The translations under genes and the position numbers were made by a program. This document shows positions 1 through 8,343 of a stretch of DNA of 64,000 nt, in pieces. Position 1 is the stretch's first letter; each line of letters starts with the position of its first letter. Below the pieces are notes generated by a model. It had not been told where the DNA came from, searched no databases, and saw only the letters and a list, made by a program, of their open reading frames with translations. The stretch is from Coprothermobacter proteolyticus DSM 5265 (GTDB lineage Bacteria; Coprothermobacterota; Coprothermobacteria; Coprothermobacterales; Coprothermobacteraceae). Location of the stretch: positions 1,054,001-1,118,000 of the forward strand of contig NC_011295.1 of NCBI RefSeq assembly GCF_000020945.1. Direction: 5' to 3'.

Positions 1-1
1 G

Positions 2-415
2 GCAGCCGGCATAAAGGTTACCAGAGATAGCCTTACCTATTTACTGGACATCCTTGCTATTAAGGAAAAGTACCCTTCTTTTTCGGTACTGGTGGGTTTT
101 GACCATTATTTGCCCACGAATCTACTACTCGGGGGAGATGGCGGCATTGTAGCCGGTGCAAACGTAATTCCATCAGTTTATTTAGCACTCATGAGAGCTT
201 ACGAGCAAGGAGACATGGAAGCCTTCGCTGGCTTTGCCAAACAAATAGCTGTTTTTAGCATGATATACAGCCGTTGTAACTCATTTGCGGGAGCTATTAA
301 AGCTGCTGCGCAGTGGTTTCAACTTCCTGTAAATCTTCCGTGCAGACCACCCTTACTAACAGACGAGCCAGCTAAAGTGGAAGAAATTCTTTTGCGTGCG
401 GAGCTGATTAAGTAA
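2..415 (+). CDS. DapA/KDG-aldolase family lyase, C-terminal part (partial)
   Basis: Only the C-terminal 137 residues are present; the gene begins upstream of the window and is open in frame from base 2. The protein belongs to the class I dihydrodipicolinate synthase / N-acetylneuraminate lyase / 2-keto-3-deoxygluconate aldolase family. The motif AAGIK at the left edge contains the expected Schiff-base lysine (bases 14-16). It is followed by the family's GFD...LLLGGDGGIVAGAN segment, which closes the TIM barrel. The DSL...LLLGGDGGI wording resembles sugar-acid aldolases at least as much as true DapA, so the substrate is uncertain. The gene converges on hemW, with 48 bp between stops and no obvious hairpin. 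Confidence 0.8.
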   Translation, partial: AAGIKVTRDSLTYLLDILAIKEKYPSFSVLVGFDHYLPTNLLLGGDGGIVAGANVIPSVYLALMRAYEQGDMEAFAGFAKQIAVFSMIYSRCNSFAGAIKAAAQWFQLPVNLPCRPPLLTDEPAKVEEILLRAELIK

Positions 416-463
416 GCAGTATCTCCCGCTCTAGCAACATTCAGCAATAATTAGCTTGAATAG

Positions 464-1513
464 CTAGACAAAAGCTTCTGCAGCTCTATTAAAGAAAAGC
501 CAGTTCTTCACTGTGATTTTATTTGGTTCTATATTCAAAAAAGCGTTACCTTCAGCTTGGCTGAGTATTATGCCCCACGCCCTTTCACCAAAACGTTTTT
601 CCACATCCTCTTTTCTAATACCTTCACTAAGAAGCCTTAGGTTCATGATGGCATATTCTGAAAGCTGCTCTTCCCAAGATAAGGCCACATACTCCTCATA
701 TGTGGGTTCACCAAGCTTAGCACTTTCCACATAAAGCCTTAGATTTGACACCCATTTATACCTTACACCATTTACGTACCCTGCAGCCGAAGGTCCTAAA
801 GCGTAGTACTCCTCGTCGTGCCAGTAGATTTTGTTGTGAAGACATTGGTGCCCCGGTCTGGCATAGTTTGAAATCTCGTAGTGTTCATAACCGTGCTCCG
901 TAAGGAATTTCTCCACCATGAGTAACAAGTCAGCATCGTCCCAATCCCACCCGCGGTAATACCCCCAAAATGGGGTTCCCTCATGCACTTCCAAAGGATA
1001 TACAGAAATATGCGGTACACCAAGCGCAACCACAGAAATCAAATCCCGCAAGACCTCGTCACGGGTTTGACCTGGTACACCCACCATAAGATCCACACTT
1101 ACATCCCAATGACTTAGTAAATCCAGCAGTTTTTCATAATCAAGCTTGTCACGCCCCAGTGTCTTAAGTACAGAGTCTGAAAAAGACTGCACACCCACTG
1201 AAAGGCGTGTAAAGTGCGCAAGCAAAGGAAAATTCTCCTTCTTCACGTCTTCTGGGTTGAGTTCGATGGTCCTTTCCCTTGCTTCGGGTAAGTTTTGGAG
1301 TATTCTTTCCCACCTGGACTGCCCTAAAACCAAAGGCGTTCCTCCACCAACATAAAGCGTATCCAGTTTTGTCGGGAGTTGCCTAAGCTGATAGACTATC
1401 ACATCAGTGAATGTGTCCAGCCACGTTTCTGGAGCATTGGAAATACTGTAATAATCACAGAATGGGCATTTTCTGTAGCAGAAAGGAATATGAAGATAGA
1501 GGCCTTTGTTCAT
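464..1513 (-). CDS. hemW: HemW-like radical SAM protein (heme chaperone family)
   Basis: Radical SAM protein of the HemN/HemW family, 349 aa. The N-terminal LHIPFCYRKCPFCDYY carries the CX3CX2C cluster motif. True coproporphyrinogen dehydrogenase HemN has a fourth cysteine (CX2CXC), which is missing here, so the HemW reading (heme binding and delivery) is better than HemN. The protein is a little shorter than typical HemW (about 380 aa). Its start codon overlaps the lepA stop by one base (TAATG), implying translational coupling as the last gene of the remA-gmk-rpoZ-coaBC-lepA-hemW run. lepA-hemW adjacency is common in Firmicutes. No other heme gene is visible here, so the biological client is unclear. 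Confidence 0.88.
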   Translation of the reverse strand: MNKGLYLHIPFCYRKCPFCDYYSISNAPETWLDTFTDVIVYQLRQLPTKLDTLYVGGGTPLVLGQSRWERILQNLPEARERTIELNPEDVKKENFPLLAHFTRLSVGVQSFSDSVLKTLGRDKLDYEKLLDLLSHWDVSVDLMVGVPGQTRDEVLRDLISVVALGVPHISVYPLEVHEGTPFWGYYRGWDWDDADLLLMVEKFLTEHGYEHYEISNYARPGHQCLHNKIYWHDEEYYALGPSAAGYVNGVRYKWVSNLRLYVESAKLGEPTYEEYVALSWEEQLSEYAIMNLRLLSEGIRKEDVEKRFGERAWGIILSQAEGNAFLNIEPNKITVKNWLFFNRAAEAFV

Positions 1514-3303
1514 TACTCAGTATCAGCCTTAAGCACCGACAAGAATGCTTCTTGTGGTATGTCCACCTGATTGAACTGTCTCATGCGCTTCTTTCCAGCC
1601 TTCTGTTTTTCTAGAAGTTTCTTCTTTCTACTAACATCTCCTCCGTAGCACTTTGCTAAAACGTCCTTACGAAGCGGTTTTATGGTCTCACGGGCAACTA
1701 TTCTGCCCCCTGCTTTTACCTGAATTACAACTTCCACCAGCTGCTTTGGTATGGTATGTTTCAAGTTTGACGCTACTTGCCTAGCAACCCTTAGTACTTC
1801 ACTCTTTGGAGCAAGCAACGTAAGGGCATCTAGTTTTTTACCGTTAATAAAAACCTCTATTTTGTCGACATCGGCTTCCTTGAAACCAATGTGCTCATAG
1901 TCAAAAGACGCATATCCACGTGTTACGCTCTTTAGTTGATCGTAAAAATCAGTTATGATTTCTGCAAAGGGTAAATCGTATTCGAGTAAAACACGCTGCT
2001 GCGATATGTACTCCATGTGAAGCATTTTTCCACGTCTGCCCTCACAAAGTTGAATAACAGAGCCCACATACTCTGATGGAACTACTACGGTCCCCCTCAC
2101 ATAAGGCTCCTCCACCAGCTCCACTTCAGAAAAGTCTGGGAACTGCGAAGGATTGCGCACCTCAATGTACTCACCACTCCGTGTTAGCACATGATATTCC
2201 ACGTTGGGTGAGGTTAATATGAGATCCAAATCAAATTCTCTTTCAAGCCTTTCTCTAATGATGTCCATATGAAGAAGCCCCAAGAACCCACACCTAAAAC
2301 CTGGGCCAAAAGCTTCGCTACTTTCCGGTTCAAACACCAAAGCTGCATCATTGAGCTGAAGCTTCTTCAAAGACTCGCGAAGTCTTTCAAAATCCTCGTT
2401 CTCAGTAGGATAAATGGACGCGAAAACCATGGGTTTCATTGCAGAAAAGCCCGGTATGGGAGCATCGGCAGGTCTCACCGCTGATGTCATTGTATCTCCC
2501 ACCGGAACTTCGCGGATGTCTCTTATGTTGGCAGCCACATATCCCACGTCTCCTGCCTCTAAACTCTCCGTGGGCACCATCTTCAAGGAAAAAACACCAA
2601 CCTCAGTCACTTCAGATTCCAAACCGCTTGCCCAGAATCTAATGCGATCTCCTACTCTAACCTGTCCATTGAAAATGCGAACAACGGAAACTACTCCTTT
2701 ATAAGTATCGTAAAAGGAATCGAACACAAGAGCCTGTAAAGGAGCATTTTCATCCCCATTCGGAGCAGGGATTTCTTTTACGAGCCTATCGATAAGCTCT
2801 TCAATGCCAATTCCTTCTTTAGCTGAAACCAACACTGGATCAATATCGTCCTTTCCTAGAAGTTGGGACATGGCTCTCTTAGTACCTTCCACGTCAGCAG
2901 AAGGTAAATCGATTTTGTTAATGACGGGGACAATGGCTAAGTTGTGCTCCATGGCTTTGTAAGCATGTGCTACTGTTTGTGCTTCCACTCCCTGAGTTGC
3001 ATCCACTAAAAGAATTGCACCTTCACAAGCAGCTAAGGACCTAGAAACTTCGTAGGAAAAATCAACATGCCCAGGCGTATCTATGAGGTTGAACACGTAA
3101 TCACCAATATGCAATCTAACTGGATGGCTTTTAATGGTGATCCCACGTTCGCGTTCCAGATCCATACTATCAAGCATCTGTTTCTGTAGTTTATCTCGTC
3201 TCACTAACCCAGAAAGCTCCAAGAAACGGTCAGCTAACGTGGACTTGCCGTGGTCAATGTGTGCTATTATGGAGAAGTTTCTGATTTTGCTTCTATCAGC
3301 CAT
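1513..3303 (-). CDS. lepA: Elongation factor 4 (back-translocating GTPase LepA)
   Basis: Ribosome-associated translational GTPase, 596 aa, the normal family length. Visible motifs: G1 AHIDHGKST (about residue 14), G2 region RERGITIKSH, G3 DTPGHVDF, G4 NKIDLP, and the LepA-specific C-terminal region with the basic KKKLLEKQKAGKKRMRQ stretch. EF4 acts on stalled or mistranslocated ribosomes in the cytoplasm. The start overlaps the end of coaBC by 37 bases. There is only a weak purine run (GAGAG) ahead of the ATG, so coupling to coaBC translation is likely. Confidence 0.97.
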   Translation of the reverse strand: MADRSKIRNFSIIAHIDHGKSTLADRFLELSGLVRRDKLQKQMLDSMDLERERGITIKSHPVRLHIGDYVFNLIDTPGHVDFSYEVSRSLAACEGAILLVDATQGVEAQTVAHAYKAMEHNLAIVPVINKIDLPSADVEGTKRAMSQLLGKDDIDPVLVSAKEGIGIEELIDRLVKEIPAPNGDENAPLQALVFDSFYDTYKGVVSVVRIFNGQVRVGDRIRFWASGLESEVTEVGVFSLKMVPTESLEAGDVGYVAANIRDIREVPVGDTMTSAVRPADAPIPGFSAMKPMVFASIYPTENEDFERLRESLKKLQLNDAALVFEPESSEAFGPGFRCGFLGLLHMDIIRERLEREFDLDLILTSPNVEYHVLTRSGEYIEVRNPSQFPDFSEVELVEEPYVRGTVVVPSEYVGSVIQLCEGRRGKMLHMEYISQQRVLLEYDLPFAEIITDFYDQLKSVTRGYASFDYEHIGFKEADVDKIEVFINGKKLDALTLLAPKSEVLRVARQVASNLKHTIPKQLVEVVIQVKAGGRIVARETIKPLRKDVLAKCYGGDVSRKKKLLEKQKAGKKRMRQFNQVDIPQEAFLSVLKADTE

Positions 3304-4499
3304 ACAATTCTCTCACTGAGCCACCATGCCAAATCAACTTTGGACTGCAAAGGTGCTTCTTCCACACCTCTTTCTTTGCTTATGAACCAACCACTGTTGG
3401 TGTCTACAGCAAATCCCGTCTGGGAAGTGTCAATACGGTTGGCAAATATGGCATCCACGTGTTTACGTTTTAGCTTTTCCTCAGCATCTTTGATAACATC
3501 GGCACCCCCAGCTGCAAAAGCAACGTAAACAGGCTTCGCGTATTTCGCTGCAAAGGAACCTACAACATCTGGTGTGGCTTTCAAAGTCAACGCTAGTTCC
3601 CCTTGTCGTCTTAATTTACCTTCTCTCCTCTCAGTGGTGAAGTCACCTACTGCAGCTGCCATTACAACTGCGTCCGCCTCCGGCAGGAAGTGTTCCATAA
3701 GCTGCATAAGCTCGCTAACAGATTCAAACTGCAGCAGACGAACACCTTGAGGTACATCTAAGGTTACAGGGCCACTTAGCAAAGTAACATCAGCACCTCT
3801 GAGTGCTAAAGCTTGAGCCAAGGCATAGCCCATTTTGCCGCTGGATGGATTCGATATGAACCTAACATCATCAATATACTCTCTGGTAGGTCCAGCGGTC
3901 ACTACTATGTTCTTTCCTGTTAGATCCTGGGGCACAATGGTTTTCGCAACGTGAAACAAAATCGTATCGATCTCAGGGAAACGGCCCTTACCCACTTCTC
4001 CATCAGCCAGATGTCCCACCTCGGGTTCTACTACAATGTACCCCAGGTTCTTAAGCGTTTTTAGATTCTCCTGAGTGATCTTGTTTTCATACATGCGCAC
4101 ATTCATAGCCGGGACCAATACTAGGGGCTTATCAGAGCCCAATATGGTGCTGGTTAAAAGATTATCAGCCAATCCATTGGCTATTTTTGCGAGCGTGTTT
4201 GCCGTGGCTGGAGCAACAACCAACACATCAGCCCAACGACCAAGTTCAATGTGTAAACTGCGTATATTTGATGACCAGTAATCCTGATCGGTGTAAACCG
4301 CATCATTGGTAAGTGAAACGAAGCTCGCTGACCCCACGAAATTCAAGGCCGATGGCGTCAAAACCGTTCGAACGTGTGCCTCATATTTGGACAGTGTAGA
4401 AGCCAAAGCGCAAGCCTTAAAAGCTGCAATAGAACCAGTAACTCCCAAGAGAATGTTCTTTCTTCGAAATACGTTACCTGAAATCCACATAGAATTCAC
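3267..4499 (-). CDS. coaBC: CoaBC: phosphopantothenate-cysteine ligase / decarboxylase
   Basis: Bifunctional coenzyme A enzyme, 410 aa. The N-terminal flavodoxin-like CoaC domain has the catalytic-His segment HIELGRWADV, the PAMN motif and the substrate-clamp region GHLADGEVGKGR. The C-terminal CoaB domain has NPSSGKMGYALAQAL and the KRKHVDAIFAN lysine region. CoaB joins cysteine to phosphopantothenate using CTP; CoaC decarboxylates the product. Oddity: where E. coli Dfp has the catalytic Cys158 in its ACGD clamp, this protein has ADGE. The GTG start overlaps the rpoZ TAG by one base with no Shine-Dalgarno sequence, so it probably relies on reinitiation. The gene order rpoZ-coaBC matches Firmicutes. 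Confidence 0.95.
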   Translation of the reverse strand: MNSMWISGNVFRRKNILLGVTGSIAAFKACALASTLSKYEAHVRTVLTPSALNFVGSASFVSLTNDAVYTDQDYWSSNIRSLHIELGRWADVLVVAPATANTLAKIANGLADNLLTSTILGSDKPLVLVPAMNVRMYENKITQENLKTLKNLGYIVVEPEVGHLADGEVGKGRFPEIDTILFHVAKTIVPQDLTGKNIVVTAGPTREYIDDVRFISNPSSGKMGYALAQALALRGADVTLLSGPVTLDVPQGVRLLQFESVSELMQLMEHFLPEADAVVMAAAVGDFTTERREGKLRRQGELALTLKATPDVVGSFAAKYAKPVYVAFAAGGADVIKDAEEKLKRKHVDAIFANRIDTSQTGFAVDTNSGWFISKERGVEEAPLQSKVDLAWWLSERIVWLIEAKSETSP

Positions 4500-4693
4500 T
4501 ATATGCGTAGAGCGACTGTGACCTTTCTCTCTGCTATGTCTCGAATGGCTCGTTCTACAGGGACCTCATAGGTGGGAGATTGAGATAATATTTCTTTCTG
4601 TATTTTCTTAGCCGTTAAGCCTACTGCAACCACCACGGCATACCTAGGGAGTCCAGTAATTCTCTCCAGCTCTTCTAATGTCACCTGCTTCAT
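4499..4693 (-). CDS. rpoZ: RNA polymerase omega subunit
   Basis: Small protein (64 aa) matching omega: the N-terminal helix LEELERITGLPRYAVVVAV..AKKI and the C-terminal VERAIRDIAERKV. Omega helps assemble and stabilise core RNA polymerase. Start chosen at ATG 4693 because AAGGAGG lies 8 nt upstream; a TTG one codon earlier is also open. The gene overlaps the 3' end of gmk by 50 bases, more than usual, and its stop touches the coaBC start. The neighbours remA-gmk-rpoZ-coaBC are the classic Firmicute order, which supports the call despite the short length. Confidence 0.9.
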   Translation of the reverse strand: MKQVTLEELERITGLPRYAVVVAVGLTAKKIQKEILSQSPTYEVPVERAIRDIAERKVTVALRI

Positions 4694-5309
4694 CAAAAAT
4701 ACCTCCTTTTCTTAGAGATTCCACCATGGTGCGTGCCCTGTCCTCAGTAACTACGAAGTCCACCAAGGACAGAATCTTCATTATGTTTTCCACGGCTTGA
4801 TTTACCTCCACATTGACCACGAAAAAATGGTATTCCCTGAGGTAATCAAGCTCTTGTAAGCTACGAAGCAGCCTAAGCTGCTGCTCGTCCATCTCTTCAG
4901 TGCCGCGCTTCATCAAACGATGCTTAAGCTCGTCCAAAGAAGGAGGCAACAGAAATATCAGAATAGCATCTGGGAACCTCCTTCGAACTTGCATGGCTCC
5001 CTGCATGTCAATTTCCAAGATCACCTTTCTGCCTTGCTCCAAGTGCTGCATCACAAAGTCTTTAGGAGTTCCATAGTAGGAACCATGAACATAGGCCCAC
5101 TCGAGCAATCTATCCGTGGCAACCATCTTCTTGAATGTGGAGTAATCGACAAAATAATAATCTTTGCCGTCAACCTCACCAGGCCTAGGGCTGCGAGTGG
5201 TCACAGAAATAGAGAGCACAAGTTCTTTATCTCTGTTTAGAAGCTCGCTTACCACGGTTCCCTTCCCTACACCGGAAGGGCCACTGATGACGATGAGTCT
5301 ACCGCCCAC
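4644..5309 (-). CDS. gmk: Guanylate kinase
   Basis: Phosphorylates GMP to GDP with ATP, 221 aa. P-loop SGPSGVGKGT near the N-terminus; GMP-binding residues in the TTRSPRPGEVDGKDYYF segment; GSYYGTP and the ILEIDMQGA strand follow. GTG start with AGGAGAGG upstream; it abuts the remA stop with no gap. The C-terminus carries a tail of about 20 residues beyond the core (GGIFDEAGDIRR...), and this tail is the part that overlaps rpoZ. Confidence 0.96.
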   Translation of the reverse strand: MGGRLIVISGPSGVGKGTVVSELLNRDKELVLSISVTTRSPRPGEVDGKDYYFVDYSTFKKMVATDRLLEWAYVHGSYYGTPKDFVMQHLEQGRKVILEIDMQGAMQVRRRFPDAILIFLLPPSLDELKHRLMKRGTEEMDEQQLRLLRSLQELDYLREYHFFVVNVEVNQAVENIMKILSLVDFVVTEDRARTMVESLRKGGIFDEAGDIRRAGENYWTP

Positions 5310-5627
5310 TTAAACGTCCTCTCCTGATTCCTCTTCCAGCTCTGCTTCTTGCTCAGTGATGGGCTCTGTTCTTTCTTCTTCTTCCTCCTCTTCCTCCAGA
5401 CGACTCACCAAAGTATCTGGAAGCACAGCAGAAAGCACGATAAAGCCGCCCTCTGTCAAAATGGCCGCCCTGGTTCTGCGCCCAAAGGTGGCGTCCACAA
5501 GTCGTCCTTGCTCCTTAGCAAGCCTTATCATACGCCTTATGGGAGCAGAATCAGGGCTGACGATACCAATTATTTTCGATACAGATATGTATGAACTAAA
5601 ACCAATATTAAGAAAACCGCTCTCCAC
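5310..5627 (-). CDS. remA: RemA/DUF370 family regulatory protein with acidic tail
   Basis: The first ~75 residues match the RemA (DUF370) family: LNIGFSSYISVSKIIGIVS, SAPIRRMI, DATFGRRTRAAI and the closing ILSAVLPDT. In Bacillus, RemA is a DNA-binding activator of biofilm and osmolyte genes. Here a strongly acidic tail of about 28 residues follows (a run of eight glutamates, then more Glu/Asp). This is unusual for the family and odd for a DNA-binding protein. GTG start. An extended -10 box (TGC TATAAT) ends 6 nt before the GTG, so the message is predicted to be leaderless. It heads the gmk-rpoZ-coaBC-lepA-hemW run. Confidence 0.85.
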   Translation of the reverse strand: MESGFLNIGFSSYISVSKIIGIVSPDSAPIRRMIRLAKEQGRLVDATFGRRTRAAILTEGGFIVLSAVLPDTLVSRLEEEEEEEERTEPITEQEAELEEESGEDV

Positions 5628-5633
5628 TTTTCA

Positions 5634-5642
5634 ATTATAGCA
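5634..5642 (-). promoter_or_regulatory. Extended -10 promoter of remA operon
   Basis: On the minus strand the bases read TGCTATAAT, an extended -10 element needing no strong -35. The six bases after it (TGAAAA) lead straight to the GTG of remA, so transcription is predicted to start on the G of the start codon. Confidence 0.6.
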
Positions 5643-5677
5643 TTTACAGGCTACTTATCACGAGGGCCAAGCGCCGC

Positions 5678-6703
5678 CTATTGACTTATGTTCAGAACCA
5701 CCTTCCCAGAATTACCAGACATCATAGTAGAAAATGCCTCTTCATAGTCCTTGAAGTCAAATTGGTGCGTGATCACCTTTTTTAAGTCCACTTTGCCACT
5801 GCTAACCAATGACACCCCTAAGTCCCATGTCTCCCATAACCGGCGTCCGGTTATACCTTTAATGGTTATGCCCTTGGAGACCACATCGTTTGCCAAATCC
5901 AAGGAAACTCGGTTATCAGGAAGACCTAATATGGCCATTTCTCCTCCAGGTATGATCATCTCAAGCCCCTGATTCAAAGCTTTTTCACTACCACTCATTT
6001 CTAGAACTACATCCGCACCACCTAAGTCTTGCACAACCTTAACCGGATCCTGTTCCTTGACATTAATGACAACGTCTGCTCCCACCTCAGAAGCCAACTT
6101 TAGCCTGTAATCAGACAGATCCGTGGCAACAATCTGTACAGCACCCAGCGCTTTAGCCACAGGTATGGCCATAACCCCTATGGGCCCCACTCCAGTAACC
6201 ACAACCCTCTTTCCCCTGACATCTACGGCTTGTACCGTGTGCACAGCATTGCCAAAAGGTTCTAATACTGAACCTGCTTCTAAAGGAACACTCGGTGGTA
6301 GCTTCACCAAGTTTTCTTCAGGAATGGCAATGTACTCAGCAAAAGCTCCATCCATATGAACTCCTATGATCTTTGTATTCTCGCAAGCATGGTACATGTT
6401 TCGTCTGCACATCCGACATACGTGGCATACCACATGAGATTCAGCCGAAACGATGTCTCCTTCGTGAACTCTACCAGAACCTTTGTTGACCTTAAGAACT
6501 TCACCCACAAACTCGTGACCTATGGTCACAGGCGGTTTCATTCGCTTTTGGGACCATTCATTCCACTGGTAAATATGAACGTCAGTCCCACAAATTGAAG
6601 CCTTTAGGACTTTAACTAGAGCCCAACCTTCAGGTGGCTCAGGCTCGTCAATTTCATACATGGCAACACCCTTAGTAGCTGAACCTTTCCTTATCGCTAA
6701 CAT
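5678..6703 (-). CDS. tdh: L-threonine 3-dehydrogenase
   Basis: Zinc-dependent medium-chain dehydrogenase oxidising L-threonine to 2-amino-3-ketobutyrate with NAD+, 341 aa. The segment ICGTDVHIYQWNEWSQ is characteristic of Tdh (catalytic Zn Cys plus substrate pocket). GHEFVGEV supplies the Zn ligands, the CHVCRMCRRNMYHAC stretch is the four-cysteine structural zinc lobe, and GVGPIGV is the NAD-binding loop. Start placed at ATG 6703, seven bases after AAGGGAG; a GTG two codons upstream lies against the Shine-Dalgarno site. A TATAAT lies at 6730-6735. Divergent from lpdA; threonine-derived glycine could feed a glycine cleavage system using that E3. Confidence 0.95.
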   Translation of the reverse strand: MLAIRKGSATKGVAMYEIDEPEPPEGWALVKVLKASICGTDVHIYQWNEWSQKRMKPPVTIGHEFVGEVLKVNKGSGRVHEGDIVSAESHVVCHVCRMCRRNMYHACENTKIIGVHMDGAFAEYIAIPEENLVKLPPSVPLEAGSVLEPFGNAVHTVQAVDVRGKRVVVTGVGPIGVMAIPVAKALGAVQIVATDLSDYRLKLASEVGADVVINVKEQDPVKVVQDLGGADVVLEMSGSEKALNQGLEMIIPGGEMAILGLPDNRVSLDLANDVVSKGITIKGITGRRLWETWDLGVSLVSSGKVDLKKVITHQFDFKDYEEAFSTMMSGNSGKVVLNISQ

Positions 6704-6782
6704 ATGCACACTCCCTTCATATCGCTTTAATTATAACTTAAAGTGCCAAAAGGTTATTGAGAAATTTTTAGCCAATAAATTA

Positions 6783-6824
6783 TGGTAAAATGCAGCCAAG
6801 AAGCTCTAAGGAGGTGTTTCCTCG
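6783..6824 (+). promoter_or_regulatory. Promoter and RBS of lpdA
   Basis: TGG TAAAAT at 6783-6791 is an extended -10 box. AAGGAGG at 6808-6814 is followed by 10 bases and then the GTG start. The tdh promoter (TATAAT on the minus strand, 6730-6735) lies back-to-back about 50 bp away. Confidence 0.5.
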
Positions 6825-8189
6825 GTGAAACTTGGCATAATTGGTGCAGGACCCGGTGGTTACGAAGCAGCACTGTATGCAGCACAGCGCGGCATAGATG
6901 TAACCTTGTTTGAAAAACAGTTTGTGGGTGGTACTTGCTTAAACTTGGGATGCATACCCACAAAAACCATACTTGCAAGTACCGAGCTGTATTCCCATAT
7001 TAAAGAAGCATCTCAGTTTGGCGTAACAGTAGAAGGCGCACAGATTAGCTGGCAACAAGTTCAACAACGCATGCTAAAGACTGTTGCTCAACTTAGAAGA
7101 GGAGTAGAATTCTTGCTAAAGAAACGTGGAGTCCATTTGGTTCAAGGTGAAGCGTTCTATCGAGGCAATCACCAAGTAGAAGTCGCTGGAGAAACATATG
7201 AATTCGACTATGTAATTATTGCCACCGGTTCACGACCAGCAGAATTGCCTGGTCTCTCCACAGATAAGAAATGGATCATAAACAGCAATCACTTCTTTAC
7301 ACGAAAAGAGCTGCCCAAAAGAGCTTTGGTCGTAGGTACAGGGGCAATTGGTTTAGAGCTGAGCGATATTTTAAGAGCTTTCGGTACCGAAGTAACTGTG
7401 GTGGAATTAGTGCCACAAGTAATGCCACTGCTAGACAGTGATGCCTCCACTAACTATGCCAAAATACTTTCTAAGAAAGGTATAAAGTTCATTGTGGGTA
7501 ATTCAGTGAAAAACATTGACCATGAGGACAGTCATTTGAAAGTGACTTTAACAAACGATCAAGAACTGGAAGTAGACCAAATCGTTGTAGGAGTAGGACG
7601 TACAGCGAACGTCGAGGTTATCAAAACAGACAGAATTCAGGTGGAAAAAGGAAAGGTCAAAGTAGACAAGAGCTTACTCACTTCCGAGGAAGGCGTCTAT
7701 GCCATTGGAGATGTAGCCATGCCCCCTATTGCCAGAGGGGCCTTAGCTCATGTAGCCTCTCATGAAGGCATTTTCGCCGTTAAGCACATCTTAGGGGAGG
7801 CAAAGGAAATGGATTGGCATGCAGTCCCCTGGGTGGTATTCACTGATCCACCACTGGCAGCCATAGGACAAACGGAAAAGGAAGCCACTCAAGCCGGAAC
7901 AGCGGTAAAGACCTATACATTACCTTATCGTGCCTTGGGAGCCGCCGTGGCAAAGAACAGAACAGAAGGCTTCTGCAAATTCATCGTGGCAGCAGACACA
8001 GGAAAAGTGCGTGGCGTACAGATGGCGGGCGTGGGTGCCGATCTCATAATCAACGAAATGGCCGTAGTCCTTCAACAAAACATGACGGTTAAAGAACTAT
8101 CTGAGGTCATTCATGCACACCCCACCTTATCAGAAGTAGCAAAAGAGTCTGCTTTCGCATTACTTGGCTACCCTATCAATACAATGTGA
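6825..8189 (+). CDS. lpdA: Dihydrolipoamide dehydrogenase (E3 / L-protein)
   Basis: FAD disulfide oxidoreductase, 454 aa, reoxidising lipoyl groups of glycine cleavage or 2-oxoacid dehydrogenase complexes with NAD+. The N-terminal GAGPGGYEAALYAA is the FAD Rossmann motif. FVGGTCLNLGCIPTK holds the redox-active disulfide. VVGTGAIGLEL is the NAD-binding loop, and the C-terminal HAHPTLSEV is the His-Glu proton relay. GTG start with a strong Shine-Dalgarno site. No H-, P- or T-protein or 2-oxoacid E1/E2 gene is in the window. Pairing with tdh favours service in glycine cleavage. Confidence 0.93.
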   Translation: MKLGIIGAGPGGYEAALYAAQRGIDVTLFEKQFVGGTCLNLGCIPTKTILASTELYSHIKEASQFGVTVEGAQISWQQVQQRMLKTVAQLRRGVEFLLKKRGVHLVQGEAFYRGNHQVEVAGETYEFDYVIIATGSRPAELPGLSTDKKWIINSNHFFTRKELPKRALVVGTGAIGLELSDILRAFGTEVTVVELVPQVMPLLDSDASTNYAKILSKKGIKFIVGNSVKNIDHEDSHLKVTLTNDQELEVDQIVVGVGRTANVEVIKTDRIQVEKGKVKVDKSLLTSEEGVYAIGDVAMPPIARGALAHVASHEGIFAVKHILGEAKEMDWHAVPWVVFTDPPLAAIGQTEKEATQAGTAVKTYTLPYRALGAAVAKNRTEGFCKFIVAADTGKVRGVQMAGVGADLIINEMAVVLQQNMTVKELSEVIHAHPTLSEVAKESAFALLGYPINTM

Positions 8190-8207
8190 ACCCATTAACA
8201 AAGATAT

Positions 8208-8313
8208 TAAAAAAGGGCCCCCGTTGCGGGGGCCCTTTTTGCTAATTCCTCCATGGTACTAATGTTATCTACTTCACCAGTTTCGGTAGGTACTTCTCCA
8301 GTTGATCTAGACC
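8208..8313. repeat. Left copy of 106-bp direct repeat flanking the PTS island
   Basis: Aligns without gaps to 12139-12244 with 7 mismatches, 5 of them in the hairpin part. From 8242 to 8313 it is 71/72 identical. The repeat holds a terminator followed by the last codons and stop of an aminotransferase gene. In the right copy these belong to the intact gene; here they are a relic. Confidence 0.92.
8210..8240. terminator. Intrinsic terminator after lpdA (bidirectional)
   Basis: Perfect 14-bp stem (A5-GGG-CCCCC-G and its complement) with loop TTG, ending in T5. It is near-identical to the terminator at 12141-12171 and forms part of the flanking direct repeat. Confidence 0.9.
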
Positions 8314-8337
8314 ATGTCTACCATTGCTAACTCGATT
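8269..8337 (-). pseudogene. Relic of an aminotransferase 3' end
   Basis: Reading leftward, the last 14 codons (G L D Q L E K Y L P K L V K stop) are the same as the end of the intact aminotransferase at 12200. Upstream, the match weakens: an ATGG-AGA-AT block can still be aligned if a 7-base deletion is allowed, and then it ends next to the SIS gene. It has no start and no coding role. It is best explained as the broken end of a duplicated or displaced aminotransferase gene. Confidence 0.75.
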
Positions 8338-8343
8338 TAACTT

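Noticed and set aside
464-1513. Oxygen-independent coproporphyrinogen oxidase HemN
   Set aside because: The fourth cysteine of the HemN signature is missing and the gene follows lepA, which fits HemW.
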